Positions 19,411 through 28,831 of a stretch of 41,327 bases of DNA are shown here, piece by piece. Position numbers and translations under genes: made by a program. Numbering within the stretch: position 1 is the first letter of the stretch; each line of letters begins with the position of its first letter. A model generated the notes under the pieces. It saw nothing but the letters and a program-made list of their open reading frames with translations, searched no databases and was not told where the DNA came from. Origin of the DNA: a virus; the IMG/VR virus record IMGVR_UViG_3300033154_000500, positions 1 through 41,327 of that record; one strand, written 5' to 3'.

Positions 19411-20847
19411 GTGGAAATTAACTACATAGCCGAGCCAACTCCAGCAAAACTCCACGCATGTAATTCCTTCTATCGTGGAATCCGAGGCCCTGTCCGTTCA
19501 GGGAAGAGTACGGCTATGTGTATCGAGATTATGAACCGTGCTAGACAACAGAGACCAAACCAGCAGGGGATTCGCCGGACTCGTTGGGCTGTAATCCGCA
19601 ATACCTACCGTGAACTAGAAGATACCACCCTCCGGACATGGCTTATGTGGTTCCCCGAATATATCTTTGGACAATTTAACCGCCGAACTATGACGCACAC
19701 TATACAATTTAATGATATATACATGGAGGTAATGTTTAGGGCATTGGATCGGCCAGATGATGTGGCCAAACTCCTCTCACTGGAGTTGACCGGAGCTTGG
19801 ATTAATGAGGCCAAGGAAGTTCCTAGAGTAATTGTTGATGTCCTTGGTGATAGAGTGGAACAGTACCCCCCGAAAATGGACGAAGGTTGCACCTGGGGTG
19901 GAGTTCTTATGGACACCAACTCCCCCGACGAAGATCATTGGTGGGCCGAGCTTGAGGCTAAAACCCCTAAAGGATGGACATTCTTTATTCAACCTGGTGC
20001 TCTCAAGGAAGTAAAAGGAAAGTTCCTGCCCAATCCCAAGGCTGAGAATGTACGGAACTTAAATGGGGGACATAATTATTATATTAAGCGTATGGAGGGG
20101 AAAAAGGATTCATACATTAGGGTTTACTACTGTAACCAGTTTGGATATGTAGAGGAAGGGAAGAGGGTCCATCCAGAATATGTTGATGCTACCCACTGCT
20201 CCCCCTCACCCCTTATCCCAGACCCAAGGGACCTGCTGGTAGTTGGGTTAGATTTTGGTCTTACCCCCGCCGCTGCTTTTTTCTCCCATAAACCTAATGG
20301 TCAGTGGTGGCTCTTCCATGAAATTGCCACTGAGGACATAGGGATTAAAAAGTTTGGGGAACGGCTCCTCCTCCCTTATATTTTAAAGAACTTTATGGAC
20401 TTCAAAATTGAAATTTACGGTGATACTCATGGGAACACCAGAGGACAAAATGATAGCCGAACCCCAGGGGAAATATTCGATGCCTTAGGATTGACAATTA
20501 AGATGCCCTCTATGGAAGGTGGACCCACTATGCGCCGTGAGGCCCTATCTGCCCCTCTTAGTCGAATGATAGATGGAGAACCTGGGCTGCTTGTGGACCC
20601 CTCCTGCAAAGTAATCCGCAAGGGGCTAAGCTCCAAGTACATATATAAGCGGATTAGGGTTGTGGGGGACGAGAAGTTTCATGATAAACCAGACAAAAAC
20701 TTTTGGTCCCATATATGTGAGGCCGCAGAACATGCCATGGTAGGGGCTGGAGAAGGAGAACTACTGACCCGCCGCCCTATTAAAAAGAAGAAAGGTAGAC
20801 CCCAATCCTATATGGGTATGGGAGAACAGAACTGGATGGCAGCCTAA
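19411..20847 (+). CDS. Terminase large subunit (packaging ATPase-nuclease)
   Basis: 478 residues from a GTG start preceded by GGGGGAG. Walker A is GPVRSGKST (26-34), the Walker B-like strand and catalytic Glu are in LELTGAWINEA (about 124-134), and the RNase H-type nuclease has D281 (VVGLDFGL) and D338 (IYGDTHGN) with an acidic third site further on. Full length for TerL. It cuts and pumps DNA into the prohead with the small subunit and portal. Confidence 0.93.
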   Translation: MEINYIAEPTPAKLHACNSFYRGIRGPVRSGKSTAMCIEIMNRARQQRPNQQGIRRTRWAVIRNTYRELEDTTLRTWLMWFPEYIFGQFNRRTMTHTIQFNDIYMEVMFRALDRPDDVAKLLSLELTGAWINEAKEVPRVIVDVLGDRVEQYPPKMDEGCTWGGVLMDTNSPDEDHWWAELEAKTPKGWTFFIQPGALKEVKGKFLPNPKAENVRNLNGGHNYYIKRMEGKKDSYIRVYYCNQFGYVEEGKRVHPEYVDATHCSPSPLIPDPRDLLVVGLDFGLTPAAAFFSHKPNGQWWLFHEIATEDIGIKKFGERLLLPYILKNFMDFKIEIYGDTHGNTRGQNDSRTPGEIFDALGLTIKMPSMEGGPTMRREALSAPLSRMIDGEPGLLVDPSCKVIRKGLSSKYIYKRIRVVGDEKFHDKPDKNFWSHICEAAEHAMVGAGEGELLTRRPIKKKKGRPQSYMGMGEQNWMAA

Positions 20848-20866
20848 TCACCAATAGGAGAAAATT

Positions 20867-21004
20867 ATGACACGACCACTAAATAGGAAAAATGGAGTAG
20901 GTAGAGGTGTTAAAAAAGGACGAAATCGAAATACCAAGCCTTGTCCCTCTGGGGGTCCTGGTTATGGGCGAGGAAAAAGTAGGGGAAAGGGGAAAAACAG
21001 ATGA
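20867..21004 (+). CDS. Small Arg/Lys/Gly-rich protein
   Basis: 45 residues (MTRPLNRKNGVGRGVKKGRN...), 18 of them Arg or Lys, with a PCPSGGPGYGRGK segment. AATAGGAG precedes the ATG, and the stop overlaps the next ATG. I recall similar tiny basic proteins between terminase and portal genes of phages. Probably virion or packaging related; function unknown. Confidence 0.7.
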   Translation: MTRPLNRKNGVGRGVKKGRNRNTKPCPSGGPGYGRGKSRGKGKNR

Positions 21005-21456
21005 AATTCATTAGGTATGTACTGCCAATTATAATTCTATTTTTTGCAATTAGTGCCTTTGCTATTGGCCCTACAATTGCTGGTGATGTGGAACTGGTTA
21101 TTGATAATCCTCCAGTGATGTCCATTCGGCAGATGTATGCTACCAATACTGTAGGTGCTATTGCCCAAACACTTAGTATTCAGACGATGGGAACAAACTA
21201 CATAGAACTCATTTCCATTCGTCTTCATTTGAGTGCCGCTGGGGGTGCGGGTGATTTCACTGTAACACAGGATTCCGCTCTTGGAGCAAGTTACGATACT
21301 GTACTACTCACGCAGGATATGACTGCTACTACTGATGTATACCAGACATACAAACCAGGGGAAGCCATCTTCGACAACAATGACAAATTGGTCTTCGCAT
21401 ACCCAAACGCCAACAATAGGACTTATGGGTTGGAAGTGTTGTATAGGCAGAGGTGA
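21001..21456 (+). CDS. Signal-peptide protein in the head region, function unknown
   Basis: 151 residues with a clear Sec signal peptide: MKF, a hydrophobic core to about residue 20, then A-F-A as likely cleavage site. The mature part (about 125 residues) is beta-rich (VELVIDNPPVMSI, IQTMGTNYIELISIRLHL, DFTVTQDSALG), like a small jelly-roll or Ig-type decoration domain. An export signal on a protein encoded between terminase and portal is odd. ATGA overlap with the gene before. Confidence 0.7.
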   Translation: MKFIRYVLPIIILFFAISAFAIGPTIAGDVELVIDNPPVMSIRQMYATNTVGAIAQTLSIQTMGTNYIELISIRLHLSAAGGAGDFTVTQDSALGASYDTVLLTQDMTATTDVYQTYKPGEAIFDNNDKLVFAYPNANNRTYGLEVLYRQR

Positions 21457-21458
21457 TT

Positions 21459-22208
21459 ATGAAATATTTTAGGTGGTTAATATTATACTTACTAATTGCT
21501 ACTCCTGTTTATGGTGGAACATTATGGATTAATGGGTTAGAGACTACTAATGGAACTAATATAGTAAACCCAATTATTACTGGGGCTACTATTACTGAAT
21601 CAACTGGTAGGTTTGGGGATGACTCTAACTATCTCGATATTGATGGGGGTGGAGTTGTTTCGATGGTAGGAACAGCAAAGCGTTCCTTAATGTTAAGACC
21701 CAGCATAGATGTAATCACGCAGATATTCCATGCCAAGCCCACCCAGTATACAAGGGGAGCACATAAGGGTTTTTCAATGCCGATATGGGATAGTGGGGGG
21801 AATGCGGATGAGCAGCTTTTTCTATATTCTATAGTACCCCAAAGGTGGGATGGGGTAAGTGATCTAAAGGTATGTGCTGCTACAATACTGATGGGTGCAG
21901 AGGACGTTGGGGACAAGTTCAAATTTCGTCTTTTATGGGATTGTGTAAATTGTGAAGAGGTCATGGGGGACACCATGGTGGATGTTGATGCTGAAATTAC
22001 GGTTTTAACCGGAAGGTCTGCGGCATATAATGTTTATCGCTTGGAATTTACCATAGATCATGATACTATCGGCCATGTTATTACTCCAGGTTGTTTATTG
22101 TCTTGGGTATTAAGAAGAGTAGGTGCAAGTGCGTCTGAAGTCACAAACGAGATTGGTCTATTTGTATCGTCTGATTCTTATGGTGTAAATAAAATGTTTG
22201 GGGAATAA
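21459..22208 (+). CDS. Signal-peptide protein in the head region, beta-rich
   Basis: 249 residues from the ATG at 21459 (GAGGTGATT upstream; a GTG six bases earlier is the alternative). Signal peptide MKYFRWLILYLLIATPVYG. The mature part begins GTLWINGLETTNGTNIVNP and is beta-rich with few motifs, comparable to phage appendage or decoration proteins. It is the second of two consecutive exported-looking proteins in the block. Function unknown. Confidence 0.7.
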   Translation: MKYFRWLILYLLIATPVYGGTLWINGLETTNGTNIVNPIITGATITESTGRFGDDSNYLDIDGGGVVSMVGTAKRSLMLRPSIDVITQIFHAKPTQYTRGAHKGFSMPIWDSGGNADEQLFLYSIVPQRWDGVSDLKVCAATILMGAEDVGDKFKFRLLWDCVNCEEVMGDTMVDVDAEITVLTGRSAAYNVYRLEFTIDHDTIGHVITPGCLLSWVLRRVGASASEVTNEIGLFVSSDSYGVNKMFGE

Positions 22209-22210
22209 TT

Positions 22211-22366
22211 ATGCCAGTACACATTAGAAAAGTAAAAGGTGGTTATAGGGTAACACATAAGGGCAAGGCCTCTGCTAAGAAGACGACTAAGGCTAAGGCC
22301 ATTAAACAAAAGAAGTTACTTGATGCAGTACGTCATGGGTGGAAACCCAAGAAGAGGAAAAAATAG
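22211..22366 (+). CDS. Small very basic protein
   Basis: 51 residues, 22 of them Lys or Arg (MPVHIRKVKGGYRVTHKGKA..., ending KPKKRKK). Such MPV-x-KVKGGY proteins are common next to phage portal genes, with no known role. The stop overlaps the portal GTG start, and its last codons carry the portal's binding site. Confidence 0.7.
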   Translation: MPVHIRKVKGGYRVTHKGKASAKKTTKAKAIKQKKLLDAVRHGWKPKKRKK

Positions 22367-24411
22367 TGGACAATAAAATTGTAAACACACAGGACAAAAC
22401 CCTCAAGACGGAACAAGCTCTTATTAAGGAAGCCAAGGGGCGTTTCCGCCTCGCTGAGAACTATGAGCGGGAGAACCGGAAAGAGGCTATTGACGACCTT
22501 AATATGTTGGCAGGGAGAAACCATTGGCCGGCCTCCATTGTTCGCAAAAGGGAATTGGAAGAGCGTCCTGTTCTTACTATCAACAAACTCCCATCCTTTG
22601 TAGACCAGGTAACCAATAATAGCCGTCTTAGTAAGATGTCTATAAAAATCCATCCCTATGGTGGAGGATCCACTCCTCAAATAGCCAATACTATTGCTGG
22701 TCTTATCCGCAATATAGAGCAGATATCCGATGCCGATGTGGCATACCAGACTGGGTTGGAGGGAGCAGCCAATAATGGTTTTGGTTATATTAGGGTTATC
22801 ACTTCCTTCTCTGACGAATCCTCTTTTGAACAGGAAATAAAAATCAAGAGAGTTCGTAATCCTATGACAGTCCGGTTAGACCCTCATCATGTAGAAGCTG
22901 ATGGCTCCGATTCTCGATGGGGATTTGTGGATGAGAAGATATCACGGGCTGAGTATGAAGTACGGTGGCCCCACCTGGCCCCCCCAACTCCTATTGATGG
23001 TGATGATGGGGGAAATTGGGTAGAGGATGATCTTGTCCGAATTGCAGAATACTGGACTAAGGAACCACTCCGGAAGAGACTCTATCTCCTTTCTGATCAT
23101 AGAACAGTAGATGGGGACAAGTGGGATTCTGTCGTGGAGGAACTTAGGGCCACAGAAAAAATAATCCATCTTGAACCAAACCCGCAGGACCCGCAGGGAC
23201 AGCCTGTTGAGGTTGAAGGTCCAGCCCCAGAGGGGTCCAATTTCCCCCAGACGGTATTGAACCCAACACCTACTATTACCCGACAAAGGACAATTGACTC
23301 TCACAAGGTAGTTCAGTACTTAATTGATGGGGAGAAGATTATCGAGGGTCCCACAGATTGGCCAGGGAAATACATCCCTATTGCTCCTGTCTGGGGTAAA
23401 GAAATAATTGTTAATGACAAACGTTATCTCCGAGGGGTTATCCGATTTGCCAAAGATCCCCAGCGGATGTATAATTATTTCCGGACAGCAGCAACAGAGA
23501 CAGTTGCCCTCGCCCCCAAAGCCCCCTATATTATGGAGGAAAGACAAATTGAAGGGCATGAGGAGGAATGGTCATCCCTGGGAAAGACCAATCTGCCTTT
23601 TCTGCTATACAAAGGGGTTCAAGGCATTGAAAGACCCGCTCGACAGGTGGTAACCCAAACTGCAATTGGGGAAATAACGGAATCTAACCTTTCCAATGAT
23701 GAAATGAAGGCAACCACTTCCCTTTTTGATGCCTCCCTTGGAGCACAGGGGAATGAAGTCTCTGGACGTGCAATCCAAGCCCGCCAATATAAGGGTGATC
23801 TTGCCAACTTTACCTACCAAGATAATCTGGCACGAGCAATCAAATTTATCGGGAAGATATTAGTAGACCTTATTCCCAAAGTGTATGACACTGAACGCCA
23901 ATTAATGATTCTTAATGATGACGAGACTGAAGAATTGGTAATGGTAAACCAAGATGTGGATGGGACAATCATTAATGACCTCTCTCTTGGACGGTATAAA
24001 GTAACAGTTTCTGTTGGTCCCAGTTTTGCTACACAGAGGCTGGAGGCAACGCAATCTATGCTCGATTTCATGCGGGTGGCCCCTGATGCTGCTTCCCTCA
24101 TTATGGATTTGGTTGCGGAAAACATGGACTGGCCAGGAGCAATTAAGATTGCCAAACGATTTAAAAAGATGTTGCCCCCAGGAATTGATGATGATGGCCC
24201 ACCCCAGCCGCAACAACCATCAATTGATGATATTATTAAGGAATTAAAATCTCAGGGGATTACATTAGGGAATGAAATGAAGAAACTGAAAATAGTAAAG
24301 GATAGACGAGACCTTACCGATCATGATAAGGAAATGGCCGAGGGTGGAGCACAGGGGGCATTGAATGCTATGGGACTAGGGGAACAAGAAACAGGAGATA
24401 AAAATGGATGA
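22366..24411 (+). CDS. Portal protein, P22 gp1-like
   Basis: 681 residues from the GTG at 22366, chosen because GAGGAAAAAATA precedes it and it overlaps the upstream stop (TAGTG); a GTG at 22339 would add nine residues. Sequence features of the P22-type portal: RENRKEAIDDLNMLAGRNHWP, ERPVLTINKLPSFVDQVTNN near the start, a long middle domain, and an acidic/Pro C-terminus. It forms the dodecameric ring through which DNA is packaged and ejected. Length fits P22 gp1 (about 725). Confidence 0.9.
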   Translation: MDNKIVNTQDKTLKTEQALIKEAKGRFRLAENYERENRKEAIDDLNMLAGRNHWPASIVRKRELEERPVLTINKLPSFVDQVTNNSRLSKMSIKIHPYGGGSTPQIANTIAGLIRNIEQISDADVAYQTGLEGAANNGFGYIRVITSFSDESSFEQEIKIKRVRNPMTVRLDPHHVEADGSDSRWGFVDEKISRAEYEVRWPHLAPPTPIDGDDGGNWVEDDLVRIAEYWTKEPLRKRLYLLSDHRTVDGDKWDSVVEELRATEKIIHLEPNPQDPQGQPVEVEGPAPEGSNFPQTVLNPTPTITRQRTIDSHKVVQYLIDGEKIIEGPTDWPGKYIPIAPVWGKEIIVNDKRYLRGVIRFAKDPQRMYNYFRTAATETVALAPKAPYIMEERQIEGHEEEWSSLGKTNLPFLLYKGVQGIERPARQVVTQTAIGEITESNLSNDEMKATTSLFDASLGAQGNEVSGRAIQARQYKGDLANFTYQDNLARAIKFIGKILVDLIPKVYDTERQLMILNDDETEELVMVNQDVDGTIINDLSLGRYKVTVSVGPSFATQRLEATQSMLDFMRVAPDAASLIMDLVAENMDWPGAIKIAKRFKKMLPPGIDDDGPPQPQQPSIDDIIKELKSQGITLGNEMKKLKIVKDRRDLTDHDKEMAEGGAQGALNAMGLGEQETGDKNG

Positions 24412-24628
24412 TGTCCGGCTTACTGCCATAGAAAAACAATTGAAGGAAATATTAAATCTTCTTAATGGTCGTAAGGGATTAGTGACTACAATTGCCCTAC
24501 AGGAACAAAAAATAAAAGATATTCCGAGTCCTACTAATCTCAAATGGTATGCTTTTATTGGGGGTGGTATTACTGTGTTTTTTGGTCTAATAGGATATTC
24601 AGTGGTTAAATTAATTGGGGGGAAATAA
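24404..24628 (+). CDS. Small coiled-coil plus membrane-span protein
   Basis: 74 residues: helical coiled-coil part (1-45) and a C-terminal span (about 48-70, YAFIGGGITVFFGLIGYSVV) then Lys. The topology resembles XhlA-type haemolysin/holin accessory proteins. The position between portal and scaffold is unusual for that. It overlaps the portal end by 8 bases. Function not assigned. Confidence 0.65.
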   Translation: MDDVRLTAIEKQLKEILNLLNGRKGLVTTIALQEQKIKDIPSPTNLKWYAFIGGGITVFFGLIGYSVVKLIGGK

Positions 24629-24786
24629 TGGGACTTAGAGAAGGAGACATAGAAGCGATTAGACGTGGAATGAAAGACCGAGGACGGCCAATTAAATCCG
24701 ATATGCTAGTAGATAAGGATGGAACCAAGGTTTACTACAAAGTAGGTAGAAAAGGTAGAGTAAAAATAATAACCAAGGATAATTAA
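24628..24786 (+). CDS. Small basic protein
   Basis: 52 residues (MGLREGDIEAIRRGMKDRGR...), beta strands VYYKVGRKGRVKIITK at the end. The ATG overlaps the stop before it (TAATG). The 54-base gap after it holds a short CAGCC/GGCTG hairpin and the scaffold binding site. Function unknown. Confidence 0.65.
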   Translation: MGLREGDIEAIRRGMKDRGRPIKSDMLVDKDGTKVYYKVGRKGRVKIITKDN

Positions 24787-24840
24787 CTGTACCAGGCAAT
24801 CCTGGGGCAAAATTCAGCCATTGGCTGCAAGGAGGAAACG

Positions 24841-25623
24841 ATGTTAGATGAACAAGGTAATGAGATAGTAGAGGTTATTGAGGACCAGAATCAGGAAGAT
24901 CCACCTGCATCTGCACCTGTCACTGAACCGGTTACGACTCCAATAGAAGAGTCAAAACCAGGGGGGGATGGGGTCCAGAAAAGGATAGATGAAATCACAC
25001 GGAAGAGAAGAGAAGCTGAGCGTGATGCTGCTTATTGGCGTGGGATGGCTGAGGCCAAAACCGCCCCCGTAGCTCCGGAGACACCGCCAAGGACCGAGGA
25101 GGGGCAAGACCTTGACCCAAACGACTTTGATAGTGACGCTGATTACTTAAGGGCTGTGGCAACCCAAACGAGAGATGAAATCAGGGCAACGGCCATGGCA
25201 GAAAGGAAGAAAGAAGCGGCTACGGCAGGGCAGGTAACCATTGCCAAACAGTATCAGAATGCAAGAACAAAGCATGCTGATTTTGACGAAGTGGCATTGG
25301 CCCCTTCAGTACAGATTACACAGCAAATGTTTGATGCTGCAATAGGTGATTCCCTTGGTGATGTATTATACCATTTAGGGAAGAATCCTACTGAGGCAAG
25401 TAGAATTGCCACTCTCTCCCCAGTACAACAGATTAAGGAAATAGGCAAAATTGAAACTAAATTAACAACGGCTACAACGCCAAGAACAAGTACTACTCCC
25501 AATCCTCCAAGCATAGTAGGTGGAGGGGGAGGTTCTCCTCCGGCAAAAAAAGAAGAGGAAATGAACCGAACCGAACTCCACCAGAAGTGGGAAGCTGATA
25601 GGCTAAAGGAAGCGGGATTGTAG
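24841..25623 (+). CDS. Scaffolding protein
   Basis: 260 residues, low complexity, Pro/Glu/Thr-rich N-terminus, a central charged helical part (RIDEITRKRREAERDAAYWRG) and a short basic/acidic C-terminal helix (NRTELHQKWEADRLKEAGL). Composition, helical make-up and position directly before the coat gene are those of phage scaffolding proteins, which guide coat assembly and leave the prohead. GGAGGAAACG precedes the ATG. The call rests on context and composition, not on a motif. Confidence 0.75.
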   Translation: MLDEQGNEIVEVIEDQNQEDPPASAPVTEPVTTPIEESKPGGDGVQKRIDEITRKRREAERDAAYWRGMAEAKTAPVAPETPPRTEEGQDLDPNDFDSDADYLRAVATQTRDEIRATAMAERKKEAATAGQVTIAKQYQNARTKHADFDEVALAPSVQITQQMFDAAIGDSLGDVLYHLGKNPTEASRIATLSPVQQIKEIGKIETKLTTATTPRTSTTPNPPSIVGGGGGSPPAKKEEEMNRTELHQKWEADRLKEAGL

Positions 25624-25636
25624 TGAAAGGAAAATA

Positions 25637-26881
25637 ATGGCTGATAATTTTTTAACTCATAGTATGATTGCAGAGCGTTCCCTATTTGATCTGCAGAACC
25701 AACTCACCATGTCCAAATACGTGTATAAGGGATATAATGGGGAATTCAATGCTCCTGTTGGTGGGTACAAAAAAGGTGCGAGCGTATCTGTTCAACTTCC
25801 AAACAAATTTAGAGCAAAAGATGGTGTGGTTCTTGATACGGTAGGAATCCAGGAACAGTCCACTACTGTCACAGTGAACAAACAGAAGCACGTTGCGTGG
25901 GATTTTCTGGAGACCGACCTAACATTGAAAATCGCAAAATTCTCCAAGAAGTACACTCGGCCTGCCACCATTACCTTGGCCAACTTAGTTGACCTTGATG
26001 GTTGCAAGAAATATGTGGATTTGTACAACATGGTGGGAACTCCTGGGACGACTCCGGCTACTTTTGGGGTATTAGCAGATGCGGCCACGAGAATGGATAA
26101 TGAGGCCATGCCTCGAACAGACCGACTCTGCATTTTCTCCCCCAAAGCCCATTGGAGTATGGCAGACGGCGAACTCAAAGGAGTTTTCCAGCAGAACATA
26201 GTGGATAAACTCCTCCGGAAGGGATTCATTGGAAACTTTGCCCTTATGGATTTTTACATGGACCAGAACATCCAGACCCATTTGGTAGGACATCACAGTG
26301 CTGGTGCAACTCCGGTAATGAATGGTGCTACTGCTGAAGGTGCGACCTCCATTGTTACTAATGGCTGGAGTGGAGCTAATACCCTGAAGAAGGGTGACGT
26401 GTTTACCATTGATGGTGTGGTTGGGGTCAATCCAGTTTCCGGTCAGGCTTGGGAAGGGAATGAACTCCGACAGTTTACCGTAACAGCAGATGTAGCCGAT
26501 GTTGGAGGAGACATGACAATTGCCATTTCCCCCAAAATCTACAGTTCTGCCGCAGGAGAAGATTACCTCCCCTACCAGACCGTAGTGGCACTTCCGGTTA
26601 ATGGTGCAGCTATTACCGTCGTGGGAACGGAGGATACTTCCTATCCACAGAACATGGCATATCATCCGGATTGTTTTGCCCTTACTATGGTTCCTTACGC
26701 TCGACCTAAGAGTGCTGGGCAATCGGTGATGTGGGGACAGGCTAATGATCCTCAGATGGGATTATCTATCACGGTAAGTACAGGCTTCGATATCAAGAAT
26801 TACCTTGAGGTTACCCGTTTGGATATTCTCTATGGTTGGGATACGATTAGACCGGAATTGGGACTCCGGATTACGGGGTAG
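25637..26881 (+). CDS. Major capsid protein, P22 gp5-like coat
   Basis: 414 residues, close to P22 coat (430). The N-terminal part (YKGYNGEFNAPVGGYKKGASVSVQLPNKF) and the layout of an HK97 core plus a beta-rich inserted domain (about 215-330) fit the P22 coat family; the ending LYGWDTIRPELGLRITG is typical. A strong terminator follows, as often behind coat genes. Shells of about T=7 would be expected from the family and genome size. Confidence 0.9.
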   Translation: MADNFLTHSMIAERSLFDLQNQLTMSKYVYKGYNGEFNAPVGGYKKGASVSVQLPNKFRAKDGVVLDTVGIQEQSTTVTVNKQKHVAWDFLETDLTLKIAKFSKKYTRPATITLANLVDLDGCKKYVDLYNMVGTPGTTPATFGVLADAATRMDNEAMPRTDRLCIFSPKAHWSMADGELKGVFQQNIVDKLLRKGFIGNFALMDFYMDQNIQTHLVGHHSAGATPVMNGATAEGATSIVTNGWSGANTLKKGDVFTIDGVVGVNPVSGQAWEGNELRQFTVTADVADVGGDMTIAISPKIYSSAAGEDYLPYQTVVALPVNGAAITVVGTEDTSYPQNMAYHPDCFALTMVPYARPKSAGQSVMWGQANDPQMGLSITVSTGFDIKNYLEVTRLDILYGWDTIRPELGLRITG

Positions 26882-26919
26882 TAACATTTAAAAGATAATT
26901 CCTGGTAGTTTTAATACAA

Positions 26920-26946
26920 GGGGTCTCAGCAATGGGACCCCATTTT
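26920..26946 (+). terminator. Intrinsic terminator after the coat gene
   Basis: GGGGTC (26920-26925) and GACCCC (26936-26941) form a stem with a 10-nt loop, followed by ATTTT. It may lower expression of the tail genes relative to the coat. Confidence 0.7.
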
Positions 26947-26967
26947 ACAGGGAATAAGGAGTAAATA

Positions 26968-28449
26968 ATGAAAAAGAAAATTTTAATAGGAATAATGGCC
27001 TTATTGACAATATCAACACTTGTCTGGGCTGGAATGCAAGATAGGTTCTCCGAAATTGAACTAACACCAAGACCAAATAATTATATTCGAATGCCAGAGC
27101 TTCCATCTGCTCCATCTACTCCAGTTAGCGGGTGGGGTAAGGTATATACCAGTGGTAACGATATATACTTCAAGGACGATGCTGGTGTTGCTACTAGTAT
27201 GATAGGTGCTGCCGCTGGTGGAGTGTCCGATTTGGATGAAGCCTATGATGGTGGTGGTGCTGGTGCTGGGGCAGAAATTGCTGTTGATGCGGGTCCGGTA
27301 ATCTTTACTGGAACCCATGGCACGGAAAACACAACTAATCTTACAGCAAGTGGGACTGGCAACGTTATTGACATTACTAATACTGGATCGGGAAAAGATA
27401 TTGATGGGACAGGATCCACTTGGTCTTTTACTAAGCTTGGTGCTCTCACTTTACTCTCTGCTGATGCCTTTACTGGTCTTGGCAATATTACTATGGATGA
27501 TGGAGTGGGTGCTTCTCCACAGATAATCTTTAAGGATGCAACGGATGAAACTGCTACCTTCGATAAGACGGATTCAGGGGCTTTAGTTCTTACTACTCTT
27601 GCCGCTGATGGATTGCGGGTAGATGTTGGTAATCTCTGGGTTGGTAATGGTGTTCCTGGAGTGGCGACAATGGACGGAGAAGATGCCTATGTTGAGGGTG
27701 AGCTCGAAGTGGATGGTGCGGTTCAATTAGATGGTGCTATTACTGCCACTTCTACCCTTGGTCTTGGTGGGGCATTTACTCTGGAAAATGGTCTCGTCTT
27801 GGGCAATGCGGTGAATAATACTTACGCATGGACTGAGAATGGTGAGACGGTTAAGTGGACTTTCAATTCCAATGATCTGGCCTTTGCCGATGGTGGTTCT
27901 GGGGTAACGGAGCTTTCCTTCCTTGATACTGTTGCGGATGCAATATTGTCTCATGCCGCTGATGGTGATGCGGACGACTTCTATATTAAGCAGACCGGAG
28001 CACATGATGCCAGTCTGATAGTGAGTTCGACAGGGACAGGGGCAGACGCATTACAGATTACAACTTCAGCAGGTGGAATTGTTGCTACTTCTGCCACTGG
28101 TATAACATTGGCAGCTACATCGGCAACTACACTTGGGGCTGCTGTAATTCATTCTGGAATTCAGGATGTTCCTGCAGGTGGAACAAGTACAGTTCTGGCT
28201 CTCACTAATTCAGTCTTCACAGTAGGAGCTGATGCTGGTGGTGACATAGTTACTTTGGCAAATGGTACTGCTGGTCAGGTAGTTTACATTATCTGTGAAG
28301 ATGAAGCAGGAATAACTACAATTACACCAGCAACTTTTAATGGTGGAACAAGTATTACCTTTGATGCATTAGGTGATGCTGTGACGTTAGTATATACTAC
28401 CGGAACTGGTTGGAGTATCGTTGGCGGAAACTCATACACGATAATCTAA
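26968..28449 (+). CDS. Signal-peptide, beta-repeat virion appendage protein
   Basis: 493 residues. Residues 1-22 are a Sec signal peptide (MKKKILIGIMALLTISTLVWA). The rest is Gly/Thr/Ala/Asp-rich beta structure, with repeated units like GTGNVIDITNTGSG, and a C-terminal domain (IQDVPAGGTSTVLALTNSVFTV) like the ends of phage and bacterial fibre proteins. Likely a fibre or head decoration. Its composition (over half Gly, Ala, Thr, Asp, Ser) resembles secreted beta-solenoids. The signal peptide is odd for a phage virion protein. Confidence 0.72.
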   Translation: MKKKILIGIMALLTISTLVWAGMQDRFSEIELTPRPNNYIRMPELPSAPSTPVSGWGKVYTSGNDIYFKDDAGVATSMIGAAAGGVSDLDEAYDGGGAGAGAEIAVDAGPVIFTGTHGTENTTNLTASGTGNVIDITNTGSGKDIDGTGSTWSFTKLGALTLLSADAFTGLGNITMDDGVGASPQIIFKDATDETATFDKTDSGALVLTTLAADGLRVDVGNLWVGNGVPGVATMDGEDAYVEGELEVDGAVQLDGAITATSTLGLGGAFTLENGLVLGNAVNNTYAWTENGETVKWTFNSNDLAFADGGSGVTELSFLDTVADAILSHAADGDADDFYIKQTGAHDASLIVSSTGTGADALQITTSAGGIVATSATGITLAATSATTLGAAVIHSGIQDVPAGGTSTVLALTNSVFTVGADAGGDIVTLANGTAGQVVYIICEDEAGITTITPATFNGGTSITFDALGDAVTLVYTTGTGWSIVGGNSYTII

Positions 28450-28455
28450 ACCCGA

Positions 28456-28507
28456 CTCGTTCTTTTTTTTCTGGGTGTTGATATTTATGTGCGCTTGTGC
28501 GCTTGTG
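28456..28507 (+). repeat. Dispersed repeat, copy 3, with TTGTGCGC tandem words
   Basis: CTCGTTC, T8, CTGGGTGTTGATATTT, then TGTGCGCTTGTGCGCTTGTG. It matches the copies at 4111 and 18505 and sits just before the gene at 28523. Confidence 0.8.
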
Positions 28508-28522
28508 CGGAAGGAGAAACTA

Positions 28523-28831
28523 ATGGGAAAAACTAATTATTACAAACAAGCACCTACTTGGCTCTTCAATTTGGAGGGAGAAACTAAACTCTTCCAGACT
28601 CAAGAGGAAGTGGATGCTGCTTGGAAGGATGGGTGGTTTGGTCCTCAGGGACTTGCCATTGATTCTCCCCTTCTATCTACTCTGGACTTTGAGACTAAGC
28701 AGGGGTTGATAGATGCGGTAGAGGAGGATCCAAGATATAGTGGGCTAATCCTGAAATTGCGAATGACAATGGAGGAACTTGAGGAAGCAGTTGCTGACTT
28801 TGAGGAGGAAGAAGAGGTAATAATAGAATGA
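28523..28831 (+). CDS. Small acidic virion-region protein
   Basis: 102 residues from the ATG at 28523 (GGAAGGAGAAACTA upstream; the frame is open to 28475 through the repeat, but that is unlikely to be used). TWLFNLEGETKLFQTQEEVDAAWKDGW resembles a short domain seen in phage head proteins that begins with a modified-residue or degron-like loop. It ends in a Glu-rich helix (EEAVADFEEEEEV). ATGA overlap with the next gene. Function unknown. Confidence 0.7.
   Translation: MGKTNYYKQAPTWLFNLEGETKLFQTQEEVDAAWKDGWFGPQGLAIDSPLLSTLDFETKQGLIDAVEEDPRYSGLILKLRMTMEELEEAVADFEEEEEVIIE

Noticed and set aside
23902-24216. Minus-strand ORFs within the portal, coat and tailspike genes
   Set aside because: They are shadows of strongly coding plus-strand genes with no ribosome binding site or recognisable domains.
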